64,000 nt of DNA, taken from NCBI GenBank assembly GCA_037367355.1, contig CM074701.1:2604001-2668000 (forward strand). Direction: 5' to 3'. The notes below the pieces were generated by a model. It did not search any database. It had not been told where the DNA came from and saw only the letters and a program-made list of their open reading frames with translations. This DNA comes from Neoscytalidium dimidiatum (lineage: Eukaryota; Ascomycota; Dothideomycetes; Botryosphaeriales; Botryosphaeriaceae). This document shows, one piece after another, positions 1 to 12,183 of this stretch (position 1 is the stretch's first letter; each line of letters opens with the position of its first letter). The translations under genes and the position numbers were made by a program.

Positions 1-605
1 TCGTATCCCCCAAATTGAGGTAGCTCTACAAGCCAGGTACACTGCCGATGCTGCCAACAGCAAATCCTGGGATGATTGTATACGCACCCGGAAATGCAAT
101 CCTGGCGCTGTCAAGCGTTCGCGTGGGTAAATATTCTCAATAAAGATTATCTGTACGTCATGCGAAAAGTTCTAGAGCCGTTGTTGAGAGGTATCGATCT
201 TCCATTGACCTTTTGTTCCGGATCGCGGAATTCATCTACGGCCGCGAAGCAAAGCAATGCTCTGCAGGTCCTACAATGCAAGTTATGCTCTCCATATCCC
301 AGTGATCAATCCGAATACCTCACTGAGCTACAGATAGGCAACGTCGTAGCATCATAACCTCCGTAAGATCCTCCGAGACGATCGACGGTTCGTCCGTTGG
401 GGTTCTCCCGAGCCCCGCCCCGGTTCGTCGGAGGAACACAAGACTGGACCAAATCACATTCCGAAGCCAAACGCAGGCCACTGTTCCGCCATGATGATTC
501 TGCCGCGAAAGCCGAACAAAGCGGGACGGATTACCTGTAGTTATTAAGCTCATAGTCCGAGGCACAAGGGCAGGAAAATGCTTGTCCAACTATGATAAGC
601 TATCA
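1..605. other. Upstream intergenic region, no gene seen
   Basis: No open frame here has a recognisable domain or a consistent splice pattern. It ends at the start codon of the FAD monooxygenase, so its right half is presumably that gene's promoter and 5' leader. It could also hold the unrecognised tail of a gene lying outside the window. Confidence 0.4.
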
Positions 606-2901
606 ATGGAGGAAACAACAGTCATCGTCGTTGGAGCTGGCCCGGCTGGTCTTGCCCTCGCCATTGCGCTTTCCCATTGGAAGATCAAAGTCAGTACTAT
701 CCATCTTCTCATAATGAATACTTTGACTGATCGCGCGTTATGCCTACAACACAGTCGATCATCCTTGAGAAGAACCTGGACATATGCGAAGACCCGCGCG
801 CCATCGCGCTTGCCGGTGACGCCCACCGCGCTCTCGAATTCCTCGGAATAAACCACAGCAGACTGCGAGAGTTTGGGCAAGGCAAGTATTCATTATGTCA
901 ATATGGAGCGGACCTGGGCTAAATGACAGTTGCATCCAGGATTGACCTCCATTCATTTCCATCCCGGCGCTTGGACAACCAAACCATTCATTACCCTGGA
1001 CCAACATCATGATTGGCTTGAACAGGTGCATCAGCCATCAACTGTTCTTTTGCAACCGGGGCTGGGTAAATGTCAATTCCGAAACCGAAGAAGGCCTATC
1101 AACTGAACGTCTGTAGAGCAAGCCTTGCGTGATCAGGTCAGTGCTTCCGAATACGCTGAGTTGCGGCTTGAATGCACGGTAAAATCGATCCTCGAGGTCC
1201 CGGATGGCGTTCATGTGTCGTATACTCAGAGAGATGGGACCGAGGCCAAGTTAAAAGGCGCTTACTTGGTAGGCGCTGATGGCAAGCGCGGCTTTGTGCG
1301 CAAAGGATACCTCGAAGCGCAGGGCATAGAGCAGATACCAGGATTGTTTGAGCCCCTGTACCTGGCATTTTGATAACAGTTGGCTGATGAGAAGGGTAGG
1401 ATACAATACGATGCGGAGTGGATTGCGGCGAATCTATACGTTACGCTACCGACTCCGACATCGCATCCGGATTTCCCATTGTGGAGCCTTGGATATAAAC
1501 CTGAAGAGCTGTGGGATTTGTTCTGGCCGGAGGGGTTCCAGTACGAATGATAAGCCTCAGTTGCACTGGAGTGATAACTGATCGGCTGATAGTTTCTGCA
1601 ACCACCCGACTATGCCTGTTGCCACTGGCAGATTCGGCCCTGTAAATGATAGATACTGGAGGTACGAACGTGCTCTTTGGGACAAAATAAAAGGAAGAGC
1701 GTTGGCTGACTATTGACGGAAGGTTTGAGTATGAACTACCTGCAGGTTTCAAACATGACGATTTCGAGCAGCATCTGGAGGAACAGATGCGTCCGCATTT
1801 GATTCTTCCGAAGGAGCGCCTTAGGTGAGTAGGCCTTGCTTCGTATCTAAAAACATCTGCTGAAGTTGATCGAAGACGGAACGGCAAGACTGTTCCTGAT
1901 CTGGTGCAGTTTCCGTGGGACTGCGTTAAGGTCATACGGTGTGCTCCTGCAAAGTAAGAAATCTCGTCCTCCGTCCAACTCTCAGAATCCCCGGATTGAC
2001 CAGTAATAGGTTCGTCCATAAGGTAGTCAACCAGTGGTTCCACAACCGCATCATCTTGATAGGCGATGCAGCCCACGTCTTCCCACCCTTTGGCGCTCAG
2101 GGTATGGCCAGTGGTATCCGCGACGCTTTCTCACTGTCCTGGCGCCTTGCACTCCTATGTAATCCTGCAGTACGCTCTGAGCTGTCGCCACAAGCTCATG
2201 GCTTACTCGACTCCTGGTCGCGGGAGCGGCGCGAAGGCGTTGACCAATCGATCACGGAGACCATGCGAACGGGCCGTTTGTTGTTGAACAAGTCGCCTCT
2301 CTTCGCTGCAGTAATGAACTTGGTGAGCAGCATTCTGGGATACGTCCCTTTCTTGCGAGATGCTCTTATGCGCAGGATCGGGACAGATGCAATCGGTGTT
2401 AGTGGTGTCGACCGTGGCTACTTCTTGGCCAATCACCGTGGCGGCCTGAAAGTTGCACAGATCTATGTCAAATCATCGGACGGCGCACTACAGCTTTCCG
2501 ACCACATCTTCTGGCGATCCAAAGCTGTTCTCAGCTTGTTGATCCTTTATCACCCCTCAAAGCAGGAAGCGGTGGCCATCGAGGAGACTCTTACGTCTGT
2601 AAATCTACCTCCTTACTTGCTGGCTGGTGAGCTTCTTCAACTTTGCGACGATATGTCGCTTCTTGCTCCTGTATCATCCCTATCAACGACAAGGTTTGCC
2701 CCCGGCACGTTCGAAGACGTGGTGGAAGCCGGACTTCCTTTCCTCCCAGGTTACGACCCGGCCGCTTTTCGTAGACGATTCCAGCCCGCAACAAAATACG
2801 TATTAGTACGCTCGGACTTAATCGTGTTCTCAGAGGCACAGACATTAGGCCAACTCCGTGAGCAATTGAGGAAATCGAGGGACATGTTGGCGGCGCAATG
2901 A
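606..2901 (+). CDS. FAD-dependent aromatic-ring-type monooxygenase (PheA/TfdB/MhpA-like), 9 exons
   Basis: Predicted flavoprotein hydroxylase using NAD(P)H and O2 on an aromatic or polyketide-like substrate. Exons: 606-689, 755-881, 940-1065, 1117-1357, 1400-1540, 1593-1661, 1723-1824, 1876-1953, 2010-2901; these join in phase to 1,860 nt (619 aa). The N-terminus has the dinucleotide motif VVGAGPAG, exon 4 has the GADG (DG) motif, and exon 9 has the FAD-ribityl motif LIGDAAHVFPPFGAQG. The tail is the thioredoxin-like C-terminal domain usual in phenol-hydroxylase relatives. Intron 2 (882-939) is of the GC-AG type. The start is ATG 606, which immediately precedes the FAD motif. In unspliced form the gene looks full of stops, but splicing removes all of them. 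It converges on a Zn2Cys6 regulator whose stop lies 78 bases away, suggesting a small catabolic or secondary-metabolism unit. The substrate cannot be read from sequence. Confidence 0.88.
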
Positions 2902-2979
2902 GACTTGGGCAAGAGAGCGTCATGGATGGCTTGAGGAGTGGGTTGTCAGGATATTCTCCCTACTATTGAATTTCTTAGC

Positions 2980-5354
2980 TTACATAAATGTAGTGATCAT
3001 ATTTTCATCCTGTGCTGTCCCGAGCAGAGAAGAATTAATGTCGTCCAGCCAATCTGAGTCAAACTCGCCACCGGGGGCCATGGCGCCGAGAAAATCGCAG
3101 CCAAGCTCGTTATTCTCAGCCAGCGCCGCAGGCTCGTAAGGATCCAGGAAGCTATTGTTAATAGGCAATCTGATGCTATGATCTGTCCTTCTACTACCGC
3201 TCAAAGCCGGATCACTCATCGGATGTGCTAATTGTGACATGAACTTGACAGCCGCCTCATATGTCTTCGTACCTGAGCTATTCTGCCTCAGATCACGGAG
3301 CGATCCTGTTTAGAGTCAGGAACAACGGAGATATTACAGTTGGTTTACTCGCCATGCAACTTACCTCCGAGGAACCGTCCTATCTCCCAGTACCGTCCGA
3401 TCCGGTCCAGAAACAATGCCAAAAGGTCCAAATGTCCCGAGGAGTGTGATTGGACAGACTCCGTGCCGCCAGAGCGCTCTATTTGGCAATCTAAAACGAG
3501 AGCAGCGGCAGTGACAAAAACAATATACGAACACATCGGGTCAACGCAGTCGAAATACTCGGGCCGCCAATTCTGCACCACCTGTACCGTCTCGCCTGCT
3601 TTCGACACGACATGCTGCCAATGCATTCGAGCCACAGCAGCGCTATCCGTCGATGAAGAGGCGCATAGTTTTACCTGTGCATTTACAACAGTCACCAGCA
3701 TGGACGCGCTGCGACCGAGTCAGCATCATTCCGATGACTGCAATGCGGAAGAGAGCAGCTGTTCCTACCAACGAAACAGAAGCAGCGTATCCAGCCGACT
3801 TCGGTGATCTTTGTCCGCTTCGCCGGCAGCAAAATTACGCATGGGATTGGACACCCAGGAGGGGAGTGCGAGCAAGGTAGCCGCGCACTCGCTCTCGAAC
3901 TCCTGCAGCAAGGCCTGCAGGACGCGCTGATCGCGTTCGTGCCGGATGCGTGTGCGCAGCTCCGTGGCTGCGCGCATCACGTGGCAGGCGCCGAGGTAGA
4001 AGTTCCGGTTGCGGCAGGAGTGTTGGGTGAAGATCTCCCTCATGATCTCCCAGTTCTTAATGTTGGATGATGGCGGGAGTGGGTGAGGTCCGCTCATGTT
4101 GCTTTCTGCGCTTCCTCGAAGCGAATCCGTGAAATCAGAGAGTGAGAGAGAGGGCAGCTCGATCCTACCTGGTGGTGACTGAGCTACGCTTGCGGGAGAA
4201 GTGACTCTGTGAATCATCTCATGAGCTATCCGAGGTGCTGCAGTATTAGTCGTTTGGGGAATTTGAGGCACACGTACGCCAGAGTATTGCAGCATGTATC
4301 CAATGAGTAAATCGACCACCAGACGCTCTTCCACTCCTCCACATCACAGTCGGACGCATCGCTCCAACAATCACTACCCTGCCCATCCCTGGAGGCGTCG
4401 TCGAAAACGGAAGAATCCCGCTTCTTAGCGCATAGCGTATCGTAGAGGTCTGCCATCCGCATGACCCGGCCCACTTCGGCAATAGCATTCCAGTCAATGG
4501 GGTTGGACATGGCGTACACGCACAGTAAGAGAGAGGCCTTGATCTCATCGATGCTCAACTGCGTGCCTTTGCTGAAAATATCGGCGCGCTGAGCAAAGTC
4601 CGCGGGCGTGAAAGGAAACGGTTCGGCTGCGAAGCGTGATGAAACGGCGAAGACGGCCATCTTGAGCCGTGGCGGGAGAGTAGCGGCGTTGCATCGTGGT
4701 TTGCGGAATAGAGGGTAAATCGGTTGAACGTGCTCGAAGTAGAGGTCGAGTCTGCGAAACGTTTAGGCGGTTTATTTCGAGATTGAATGCTTGTTTGGCG
4801 TACAGGTAGTCTTCTGTCTCTGGGCTGAGCTCCGGCATGCAATCGGACGCGCGCGGACCGTTGAGTGGGGCCTCTGCGGGGAAGCCCGACGTGTCGACGT
4901 GTTGCCATGGTGGAGAGGGACGGAAACCAGCGGTTCGGCTCGGAGATGCTGATGAGTCTGTTTGCTCGAAAGTAGGTCTCAGGGGTAAACGCCTTCTGGG
5001 CGGTCCTATATGCATTCCATATCAGTGAGTGGCCTGATGAAATAGTACTGAGATGCTTATACCTGGCTTTCGTCTCCGTTGGCTATAGATGCAACCCAGG
5101 CCACGCATACGACAGCCGTCGCAGCTTGGACGCTTCATGTCACCTTAGAGGTTGAACAGTTATGAGCGTGCAACTCCAAGGCAGTCTGCTAGACTTACAT
5201 CTTATCTTCTTGCTTCGCATGGGCTATTAGTCTCACGGGCTAGTGACAAGAAGTCTTGACGAACTCACATTCTGCAATTGTCGCAAACTCGGAACTTAGC
5301 AATCTCGGCCGCAGAAAGCCTACCCTGCCAATTTTCTGAGCTCGGAGAAGTCAT
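2980..5354 (-). CDS. Zn2Cys6 binuclear-cluster transcription factor with fungal-TF middle domain
   Basis: Nuclear DNA-binding regulator. Exon 1 is 5354-5269, exon 2 only 5212-5199 (14 nt), exon 3 5143-5063, exon 4 5005-4804, exon 5 4751-4278, then an exon from about 4206. Joined, the N-terminus gives a perfect C-x2-C-x6-C-x6-C-x2-C-x6-C cluster, beginning CDNCRIKKIRCD and ending CDGCRMRGLGC. Exon 5 opens with LYFEHVQPIYPLFRKP, the start of the fungal-specific TF domain, followed by its helical repeats. The segment around 3,800-3,600 is conserved in content but I could not fix its splice sites. The last splice (3364-3306) joins cleanly to the C-terminal exon ending at 2980. The neighbouring convergent monooxygenase is the natural candidate target. 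Confidence is high for identity and moderate for the exon map between 3,600 and 4,280. Confidence 0.82.
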
Positions 5355-6868
5355 TTTCGTGGTGTCTGATGGAGTTCAATATTGGAACATGGCAATGTGG
5401 CTGAAGAGTAAGGTGCAATGCGGGGACAGAGGTGGCTTGTTAAATAGTTCCTCCCCGATGTGGGGCATGTTTCCGGTGGTACTGCGGGGTTGAGTTTACT
5501 GTGGCGGCCAAGTGCGAATTACATATGCCGCGCGCCGCCGCTCAAATCGTCATAATATACGAAAGCAGAGTACAATTTCTTTGCTGTCGTGAAAGAGTAT
5601 CTTTCCCGAACTTCTACTTCAACAACTTTCTTGAGCAATAGCTGTAGGAGCCGAACTGACCCTTCTTGTTGTAGTGAGAATCGAATTTCCTCAGCATGTA
5701 CAGCCTCTTTCCTCGATGCAGGCCCCTGCAGTCAGGTGGAGGCAATAAATCAGGTTCTTCTACAACCTCAGGGGAATAGGCAACGTAGTACTGTAAATAC
5801 GGTAAGGGTCTTTGCTCTGCGATGCTATGCGGACCTCTGACATTGCATATGAACAGTGATATGCTGTGCAAACTTCTCATTAATTATTGCTGTTGAACTT
5901 TCTAAAGAATCGGAAATGTTCATTGCATAGAGACATCGTTATCTGCCTCACCATAAGATTTATTGGAAGAAATAAATGGCCAGGGTATGCGTAAAACGCG
6001 CTGTAAATTTTTGCCAGATTTCATCCTAATTTGAGGATAACGAGTAGCCTTCCTAAACATGACCCACTCATACGGAGGCCATGACGGCGCGGAACGTCCT
6101 ATCTCACACTCTTGTCAGGAGGCGCACTCATCAGGTGAGCTTTCTGAGAGTCAGAGGGTGAATGCACACAAAACGTGGAGGGAGGCAAGGCAGAAGAGAA
6201 TGTATCACAGAGAGTTTATTTCTAATTCCAAACGAGTGACTGAGCCTATTATAGCAGCTCTCAAGAAGGGCACTTAGCCGTTGGCCAGTGCTCATTGCCT
6301 TGCATAGCCCTCTGTTACCGCAGCTGTCCGCGGTGCGTGTCTTGGTGGCGGTGATCACTTCTATGTGTGCCTCCCCTTAATGCCTATTAATCCCACAGTT
6401 CCCCTAGAAGTGCCGTCAATCAGTTGCTCTTGGCGACGCGTGTTTCCCTACGACAAGGCTTAATACGTCGTAATGCACTGCCAAATTTTTGACGAAAGAA
6501 AAGTGCTTCGATAGGTCAAATGATCTGTGAGGACACTCTGTATCCAGGAATGATCATTTTACTGCCAGGAGAAATGCCGCATAAAATGCGTTGCGCCCCA
6601 ACAAAGGGTCCAGTGAACCGGAGCGTTCTGCAGTGGCGGTCCCGCTCGTCGACCTTGGTTGGCCTACCTACCTGAGCGTCGGCGCGCTAGAGCCACAAAA
6701 ATATCTCATTTCACCCAGTTGAGTCTTCCTACATCCAACAATGTAGGTAGTGGAGTAAAGTGCTTCGGAGACCAAAGCTGTGGCTGAGAGCATCGGCTAT
6801 AAATTTATCTCGTCCTCCATTACGGACTCCATATTATCATCTTTCTCTCTAACGGAACCTACAGAGCC
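5355..6868. other. Intergenic region, no gene supported
   Basis: This is the upstream side of the Zn2Cys6 regulator. A 72-codon ORF at 6059-6277 shows no domain or signal peptide and is treated as chance. TATAAAT at 6798-6804, followed by a CT-rich stretch, could be a core promoter for the small ORF starting at 6869. Confidence 0.4.
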
Positions 6869-7206
6869 ATGTCACACCGCAGCAGTTCCTTCTTGATTTT
6901 CACTGTCGCCTTGTGCGCCGTCTTATTCTCACTGGCGGTCTCTGGGGCTGTCATTCCCAACAACGAAATCACCGTAGCTGTTACCCAAACCTCAACCACG
7001 AGAGAACAATATGGCTGACAGATGTAAAGCCGCGCGGGACCAATGCTCAGCTAGCCGATCATGCCATAATGACTCAGCAAATGCATCAAGCGCAGCAGGA
7101 TGTAAGAGAGTTCTTCAGGGATTTATTCGGTATGTTCGCCTTGGAAGCATTCGGTGTAATCGGCGTGAAGGTCAACAGTTATCAACAATTTTCTAGAGAG
7201 CGTTGA
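6869..7206 (+). CDS. Possible small secreted protein (86 aa)
   Basis: The first exon (6869-6973) encodes a basic N-terminus, a strong hydrophobic core (LIFTVALCAVLFSLAVSG) and an Ala cleavage site, a convincing signal peptide. Read straight through, it stops after 49 codons. A GT-AG intron at 6974-7050 (77 nt) instead joins it in phase to 7051-7206, giving 86 aa with a polar mature part (for example HQAQQDVREFFRDLFG). A TATAAAT box lies about 70 bases upstream of the ATG. The mature part has no cysteines and matches no family I know. Whether the 49-aa or 86-aa form is real is unresolved. Confidence 0.3.
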
Positions 7207-8482
7207 GAACATCTTTGTCGGATTATATACTGGGGAGTAGACCTGAAAACAGTGTAGGTTCCATTGCATTACTAAACGAATTCCTTTAAGCTTCTGACAC
7301 ACACCTCACTTGTAGGCTCCTAAAAGATCTTGAGAACTCAGGCCTTCATACATCTCATAGTGGCGTTGGAACGAGTTGTGAATACTGCGGTCGGAGGCTT
7401 CGCTTGTAGATGGTGGAGACGGATCATGGAGGGGTTTTGTTCATTTTCCTAATGCTTCGGTGCTTTCGTTTGAATTCAACTCGAATGATATATGTACACC
7501 CGCTGATAACCAATGCCAATCTTATGATATTGCGAACAGCTAGGCAGGTCACACTGAAGTCATATTCAGATAGGCTAGACTTCGAGTAAGTAAATGAAGC
7601 CGACTTGCGCTGACAGCGTTAGTCTTTTAGAGTTGTTAGATGAGTTAAAGTTTCTGTGAGTTGACATTGATTGTGGCAAGCGAATTCTAGCGCGCACACC
7701 TGGCGTAGCTAGATATTCTCGTCATGGGCCTGACCAAATCAAGGCTTTCTTCCAAGTCAACTGCCATCTATGATTGTTGAAGTGTGTGAGTTACGGTTCT
7801 CCGCACGTCAAACCTGCCCAGCAAACTTTGCCGAACACAATACAATCAGGATCTCACAATTTGAAGCTGTGCAGGCTTGATAGAATACCAAAGGACACAG
7901 ACGCTTTGAATTTCCGTCCAGGTGCATCAATATATCTCAGAGATAAAGGTCGCAGGTGGCATTTAGACCTCGGCGAAGTTTCGGAACTGGTCGAACCCGG
8001 TTATCCGTTGTGGCTGATCACTGAAATCCTGCTGGGCATTAGCCGACTTGGCATTGCCCTACACCGGACAAAATCTGTTTTAAACCAGGCAGCTATCCCC
8101 AGTTCTCACACCACAAACGGCGAAGTAGCCGAGGAGAGCATGCGGCTTAGCCTGGGCGGATTTAAGTGGCTTGCACAGTCAACTGACTGTCCATCTATGT
8201 CCAATCAACTGTGGCCTCAGCATACGAAGCGGTGCAGCAGCAAATCATGCCAAGACGAAGTGGTCAGTCTATACGAGACTTTGCTGTTCATAAGGGCAGC
8301 GCCCCCACACGTCGTGATGTTAAGTCTCGACGGTGAACCGACAGATTTTGCAATCTCTCCGCAGCGAGATCGTCCACAACATCGTCCAAATGGCCTAAAT
8401 AGCTCAGCTCACTGCATGTCTTCATGTTATGTGTATGGTCATTTACGGAAAGTGAACGCACGCATATTGTGGAGCAAGCGAA
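7207..8482. other. Intergenic; long ORF judged non-coding
   Basis: An ATG-initiated frame at 7774-8565 is open for 263 codons but has no domain, signal peptide or membrane segment. It runs 83 bases into the well-supported membrane-protein gene in another frame. I treat the stretch as the promoter and leader of that gene. Confidence 0.35.
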
Positions 8483-9922
8483 ATGTACACAACATCCAAT
8501 ACGACCCAAGCAAACGATGCCGAGCTGGTCGGACAACCACCGCCGGATTACACGCCCGATACTAGCTTGGAACCTCCAGTGCAATCCCAGGACAATAGAT
8601 TGCCGACAGAGAGTGAGCTCGCAGATGACAGACCTATGAGTGTCTACCGAGTTCATACCGATGGCGAGCAACCACCTCCACCATATATTGGGAAGCCACC
8701 TCCGTATACTCCAAGATTGTCCCGCTGGGACAAGTTCCGGCTGTCTGTAAGAAGGCACAAGAAGTGGTGGCTATGTGCGCTCCTTTTACTGGTTGCAGTG
8801 AGCATAGTCGTGCCTTGCGTAATGTATGTGTCGCGCTGTCTCGGATTTCTTAACTCAGGTGTCCTGACTGACTGCCTCGCGAACTATAGAGTCTTTGGCG
8901 TCTACAAGAAATACACTCAAGACTACATCAAAAAGGTACGGCTAGACAATACGTATTCAAGAGCCGAGTTCGCCTTCTCCGAGGAATATCCATTCGCCAT
9001 CAAATACCATGATACGCTTGCGTATCCACAGAACGATACAGACCGTAGGGAGTTTGTGCTCGACACTTTCAAGGCATCTATGCTTTTGGAGGATCAGACC
9101 GGTAGTTCAAAGCCATTCGCTACCTTCACGCATCCGGGCCTGGAAAACACCCACACCGACTCTTATCACATTAATCAGTCTTTCAGGGGATCAAAGCTGG
9201 ATTATGACGAAACAGCAAGATTGATGCGAAGATTAATACACGAGAACGAGGTCAAGGTCGGCATCAAGGGGACTGCGAAAGGAAAGCTGTCGGGACTTCC
9301 GGAGATGTACGACGTCGCATGGAGGCAAACACTGCCACTGGTCGGTTCGTAGACGCACCCTCCCAAACCTCAGAACTCTCCCATTGTCCGGCCGAAGCGC
9401 GTTTCACTGACTCTCCGTGGTCTAGGTTTCGGTGGCTTTCCAGAATACAAGAATCTCGGCTCGTCGAACTTCTCGGGTGCCAACTTCAACAGCATCCATA
9501 CCCCAAATCGCGACGAAAGTTTTGATTTCTCCGGTGCAGGCCGGTTGTCAAACGTCAATAGCACTGGAGACTGGGATGGAGACGATTTCGTGTCTCGCAC
9601 CACTGTAGGACTTAGTAGCATCGGCATTGATGTCTATGACGATGGAGGAGATTACATGGGCCATGGCAACATCACACTCGCTCAGCTGCCTGACCTGGAT
9701 GGATCAGATGTCTACATCAGGCTGAATGGCACGTATATGTTTAAGATTGTGGAGAAAGGGAAATTGTACGATCAAGGAATGATGCCGTGGCATCTGCGAT
9801 TTGTCCGCGTGAACGGTGGAGACGGATCAGAGAGCAATATCTTGACGAATGCGATGAGGGATATGGGGGTGAAGATGTACGTCAACGTCGCCTTGGCGGC
9901 TGAATATTTCTATGAGAGGTAA
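8483..9922 (+). CDS. Single-pass membrane protein with LEA2/DUF3712-like extracellular domain
   Basis: Exons 8483-9344 and 9426-9922 join in phase across an 81-nt intron to give 452 aa; without splicing the first exon ends at a TAG at 9350. The first 85 or so residues are cytosolic and Pro/Tyr-rich (GQPPPDYTP, KPPPYTPR). A basic stop-transfer patch (RRHKKWW) leads into a transmembrane helix (LCALLLLVAVSIVVPCVMYV). The rest is an extracytoplasmic beta-rich domain with several N-glycosylation sequons. This topology and the motif GTAKGKLSGLPE recall fungal DUF3712/LEA-2-like proteins, but family assignment is tentative. Function is unknown; a plasma-membrane or vacuolar location is likely. Confidence 0.7.
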
Positions 9923-10368
9923 CTGGCTTAGTTACATGGAGTACTCATGCGTAAGATAACCATTGAAGTAGATTTTGAACAGAATTCAAGTAATGTCCGA
10001 AGCACCAGACGGTCTTATTGGGTGAGGACAAAAATAGAAAATCAAAGTTTATTGGAAGCGAGCCACAAAGCGGATCGTCAGAGTTTTAAAATTTGTTGGT
10101 GTTTACGCTCGTATCTGTATGTCTACATCAAAGGCTAGACGTGCGGTATTGATTCTTGTTGAGCATCAGGATCCAGATATTGAAGACACCATTCAATAAA
10201 TTGACCCGAATTTCAATGGTGGGTTCAATATATTGGATCAAAACGGTTTTTTGGTACTGATTATAAGTCTTATCGGGCCGTGAGCTGTGACACCTTCTAT
10301 CCGGTTCGCATTCCATCCAAATTTAGCAACTGACCCGAAGACGGTCTCCTGTACTACTCAAAACCACC
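9923..10368. other. Convergent intergenic spacer
   Basis: Lies between the stop of the membrane protein and the stop of the EthD-like gene. It is AT-rich and nothing else is recognised; it probably holds both 3' UTRs. Confidence 0.4.
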
Positions 10369-10727
10369 TCACTCGCTCGAAGCAATCTGAGTCTTCAGCA
10401 TGACAACGGGAGGCGCGGTGCTGAAGTTGCTCAGGTCCTGGAGCAGCTTCCTTCCGCTCTCGGTGTGCGCTAGCGATTCATGCGCCTCTTCGCTGGAAAA
10501 GACGGTCTCGCACTGAATGCTATACGGTGCGTCATCTGGAAGACGGAACACCTTGTAGCCCAAGACATCTTCGGGAAGCAGCTCTTTAGCCAGAGGCATG
10601 TGCTTGTTGATATAGTAGTCAACATCGAAGACGGCTTCGCGTGGGTAGAGTATCTGGAACAGGAATGGTAAGTTCAGATGGACAATGCTTGCGAGTGAAT
10701 AAAACATACGGTGTAGGTGACCGGCAT
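10369..10727 (-). CDS. EthD-domain (dimeric alpha/beta barrel) protein
   Basis: A small cytosolic protein of the EthD family, found in bacterial ether degradation and in fungi often beside polyketide or aromatic oxidation genes as a cyclase, dehydratase or accessory protein. Exon 1 is only 18 nt (10727-10710, MPVTYT) and exon 2 is 10653-10369; the 56-nt intron has a GTATGT donor. The 100-aa product matches the usual EthD length. Hallmarks are ILYP, FDVDYYINKHMPLA, and near the end FSSEEAHESL followed by DLSNFSTAPP. The partner enzyme is not obvious in this window. Confidence 0.85.
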
Positions 10728-12183
10728 AGCTGGTAACTGGTTCTCGTAGAAAATCTAGGGTGCTGCGGCAAGGCTGAAGGCGATGGTGATCGTGGATCAT
10801 TGAGTCCTGTCCTTCTGCTGTCTTAAGTACGTGAAAGTTTTAGTCCTCTCACGGTAATAACGGCGATACAAGAGCTGATTGAGCATTTAAATCGGCCGGA
10901 GATAAGGAAGATCGGCCATAGCAATACGCAACCATTCAGGACGTTTTGACTCGGACGATCTTTCGTCGGCAACCTTTCGGCCGAGGGTGAACTTCGCGTA
11001 AACGAGATAGTGTAACTAGGAGAATCATAGATGACATTATGGGAGAAACGCGAAAGTCGAAGGAGAAAAGAAGTGTCTTCAGTCAGCTTGTCAAAAGTAA
11101 GCTCAGTACAATATTGTCTTTCAATTGTAGGTGTTCGAGGAAGATATCGCGACTGATTCTCTTCGTGTGCCATTGTTGTCGCATGTGTAACAAGCGCTGC
11201 AGTGCGGCCAGCATCACGATCGCCATAATCTCATATGGGCCACGCCGTAACAAAGCCTTCTTCGCCGCAATGGGCGGTGGCCAGCCAGTCCGCTTCTCCA
11301 TAGGCCTCGCGACGCTTTGCCAGACCTCTCCGCCCGTCCTACTTACTACTGGCGCACTGTCTTCCACGCCGTCGTGCTCGAACCCGTCGGCCCGGATAAG
11401 CTGTACAGTGTTGCGTACGTGGTCGCGATAGGCGCGTTTGTGGAGGACATGCAGGACGTGGCTCGCGGCGGGTTTGATGCGCTGGTGAAGAAGAGCGTAG
11501 GCTTGGTAGTGGGCGTCGTGGTGGTGGCGGCGAGGGTGGAGAAGAAGCGGTGTCGGAAGGGTCTAGGGCAGGGTGGTGGTATATCTGAGCAGTTGAGGTG
11601 TGGTGGTGGGAGTGAGTGCGTGGGGGCCGAGGGGTGCGGGGAAGGAAGTTCGGGTTGGCTTTGTGTCGTTGGGAGGGCGGCGGGTGAGTGTTCTGCTTGA
11701 GCCATGCTATGGATATGGAGGGATAAGTGACTTTCCATCCCCACGAGGGTTGATTGACGTGGTTGGTAATGTAGTTCACGCTCTTTCCTTACTTTTTCTT
11801 TTTTTCTTTCTTTTTTTGTTACTACGCATCATTCGATTCTGTCGCGGTTTCTCATAATGGAGGCCAGCGCGGAGTAAACATCTCGTCATATAATCGACTA
11901 GCTAAAGCTATGTCCACACCAATTAGAAGAACTGTCAGAAAAGCTCGAGCGGCGCAGGTACGTAACGGATGACATTCAGTACTTTTTTAAAGGACAACTC
12001 GGAATCATGGAATCTCTCCCATCACCCTTCCGCGCTAACACCAGGCACCCCATGACTCCAACCGCTCCCAGCCGGTACAGCACACTACCGCCTCCGAAAA
12101 AACGCTTCCCTTCCGAATAATAGATAAAGCACTGAGTCAAACGCGCTTAACACCTGCTCCCCCGAACCTTCCTTCCCCCACAC
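10728..12183. other. GC-rich ORF-dense stretch, possible undetermined gene at about 11.08-11.75 kb
   Basis: Several long frames overlap on both strands between 11083 and 11857, mostly because the DNA is GC-rich. A minus-strand gene is conceivable: a readable segment at about 11550-11100 contains ALLHQRIKPAASH and AIVMLAALQRLLH. A GTAAGT donor lies in it, but the only matching acceptor gives a 32-nt intron, too short to trust. I assign no product. Confidence 0.2.

Noticed and set aside
1380..2000. Apparent frameshifts and stops in the FAD monooxygenase
   Set aside because: All are removed by five short GT-AG introns; the joined exons give 619 codons in phase with all family motifs.
7774..8565. 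263-codon open frame on the plus strand
   Set aside because: No domain or signal; overlaps the well-supported membrane-protein gene in another frame.
9345..9425. Premature TAG in the membrane protein
   Set aside because: An 81-nt GT-AG intron with matching phase removes it.
11339..11779. Pro/His/Ser-rich minus-strand ORFs
   Set aside because: Composition driven by GC-rich simple sequence; the only good donor lacks a suitable acceptor.
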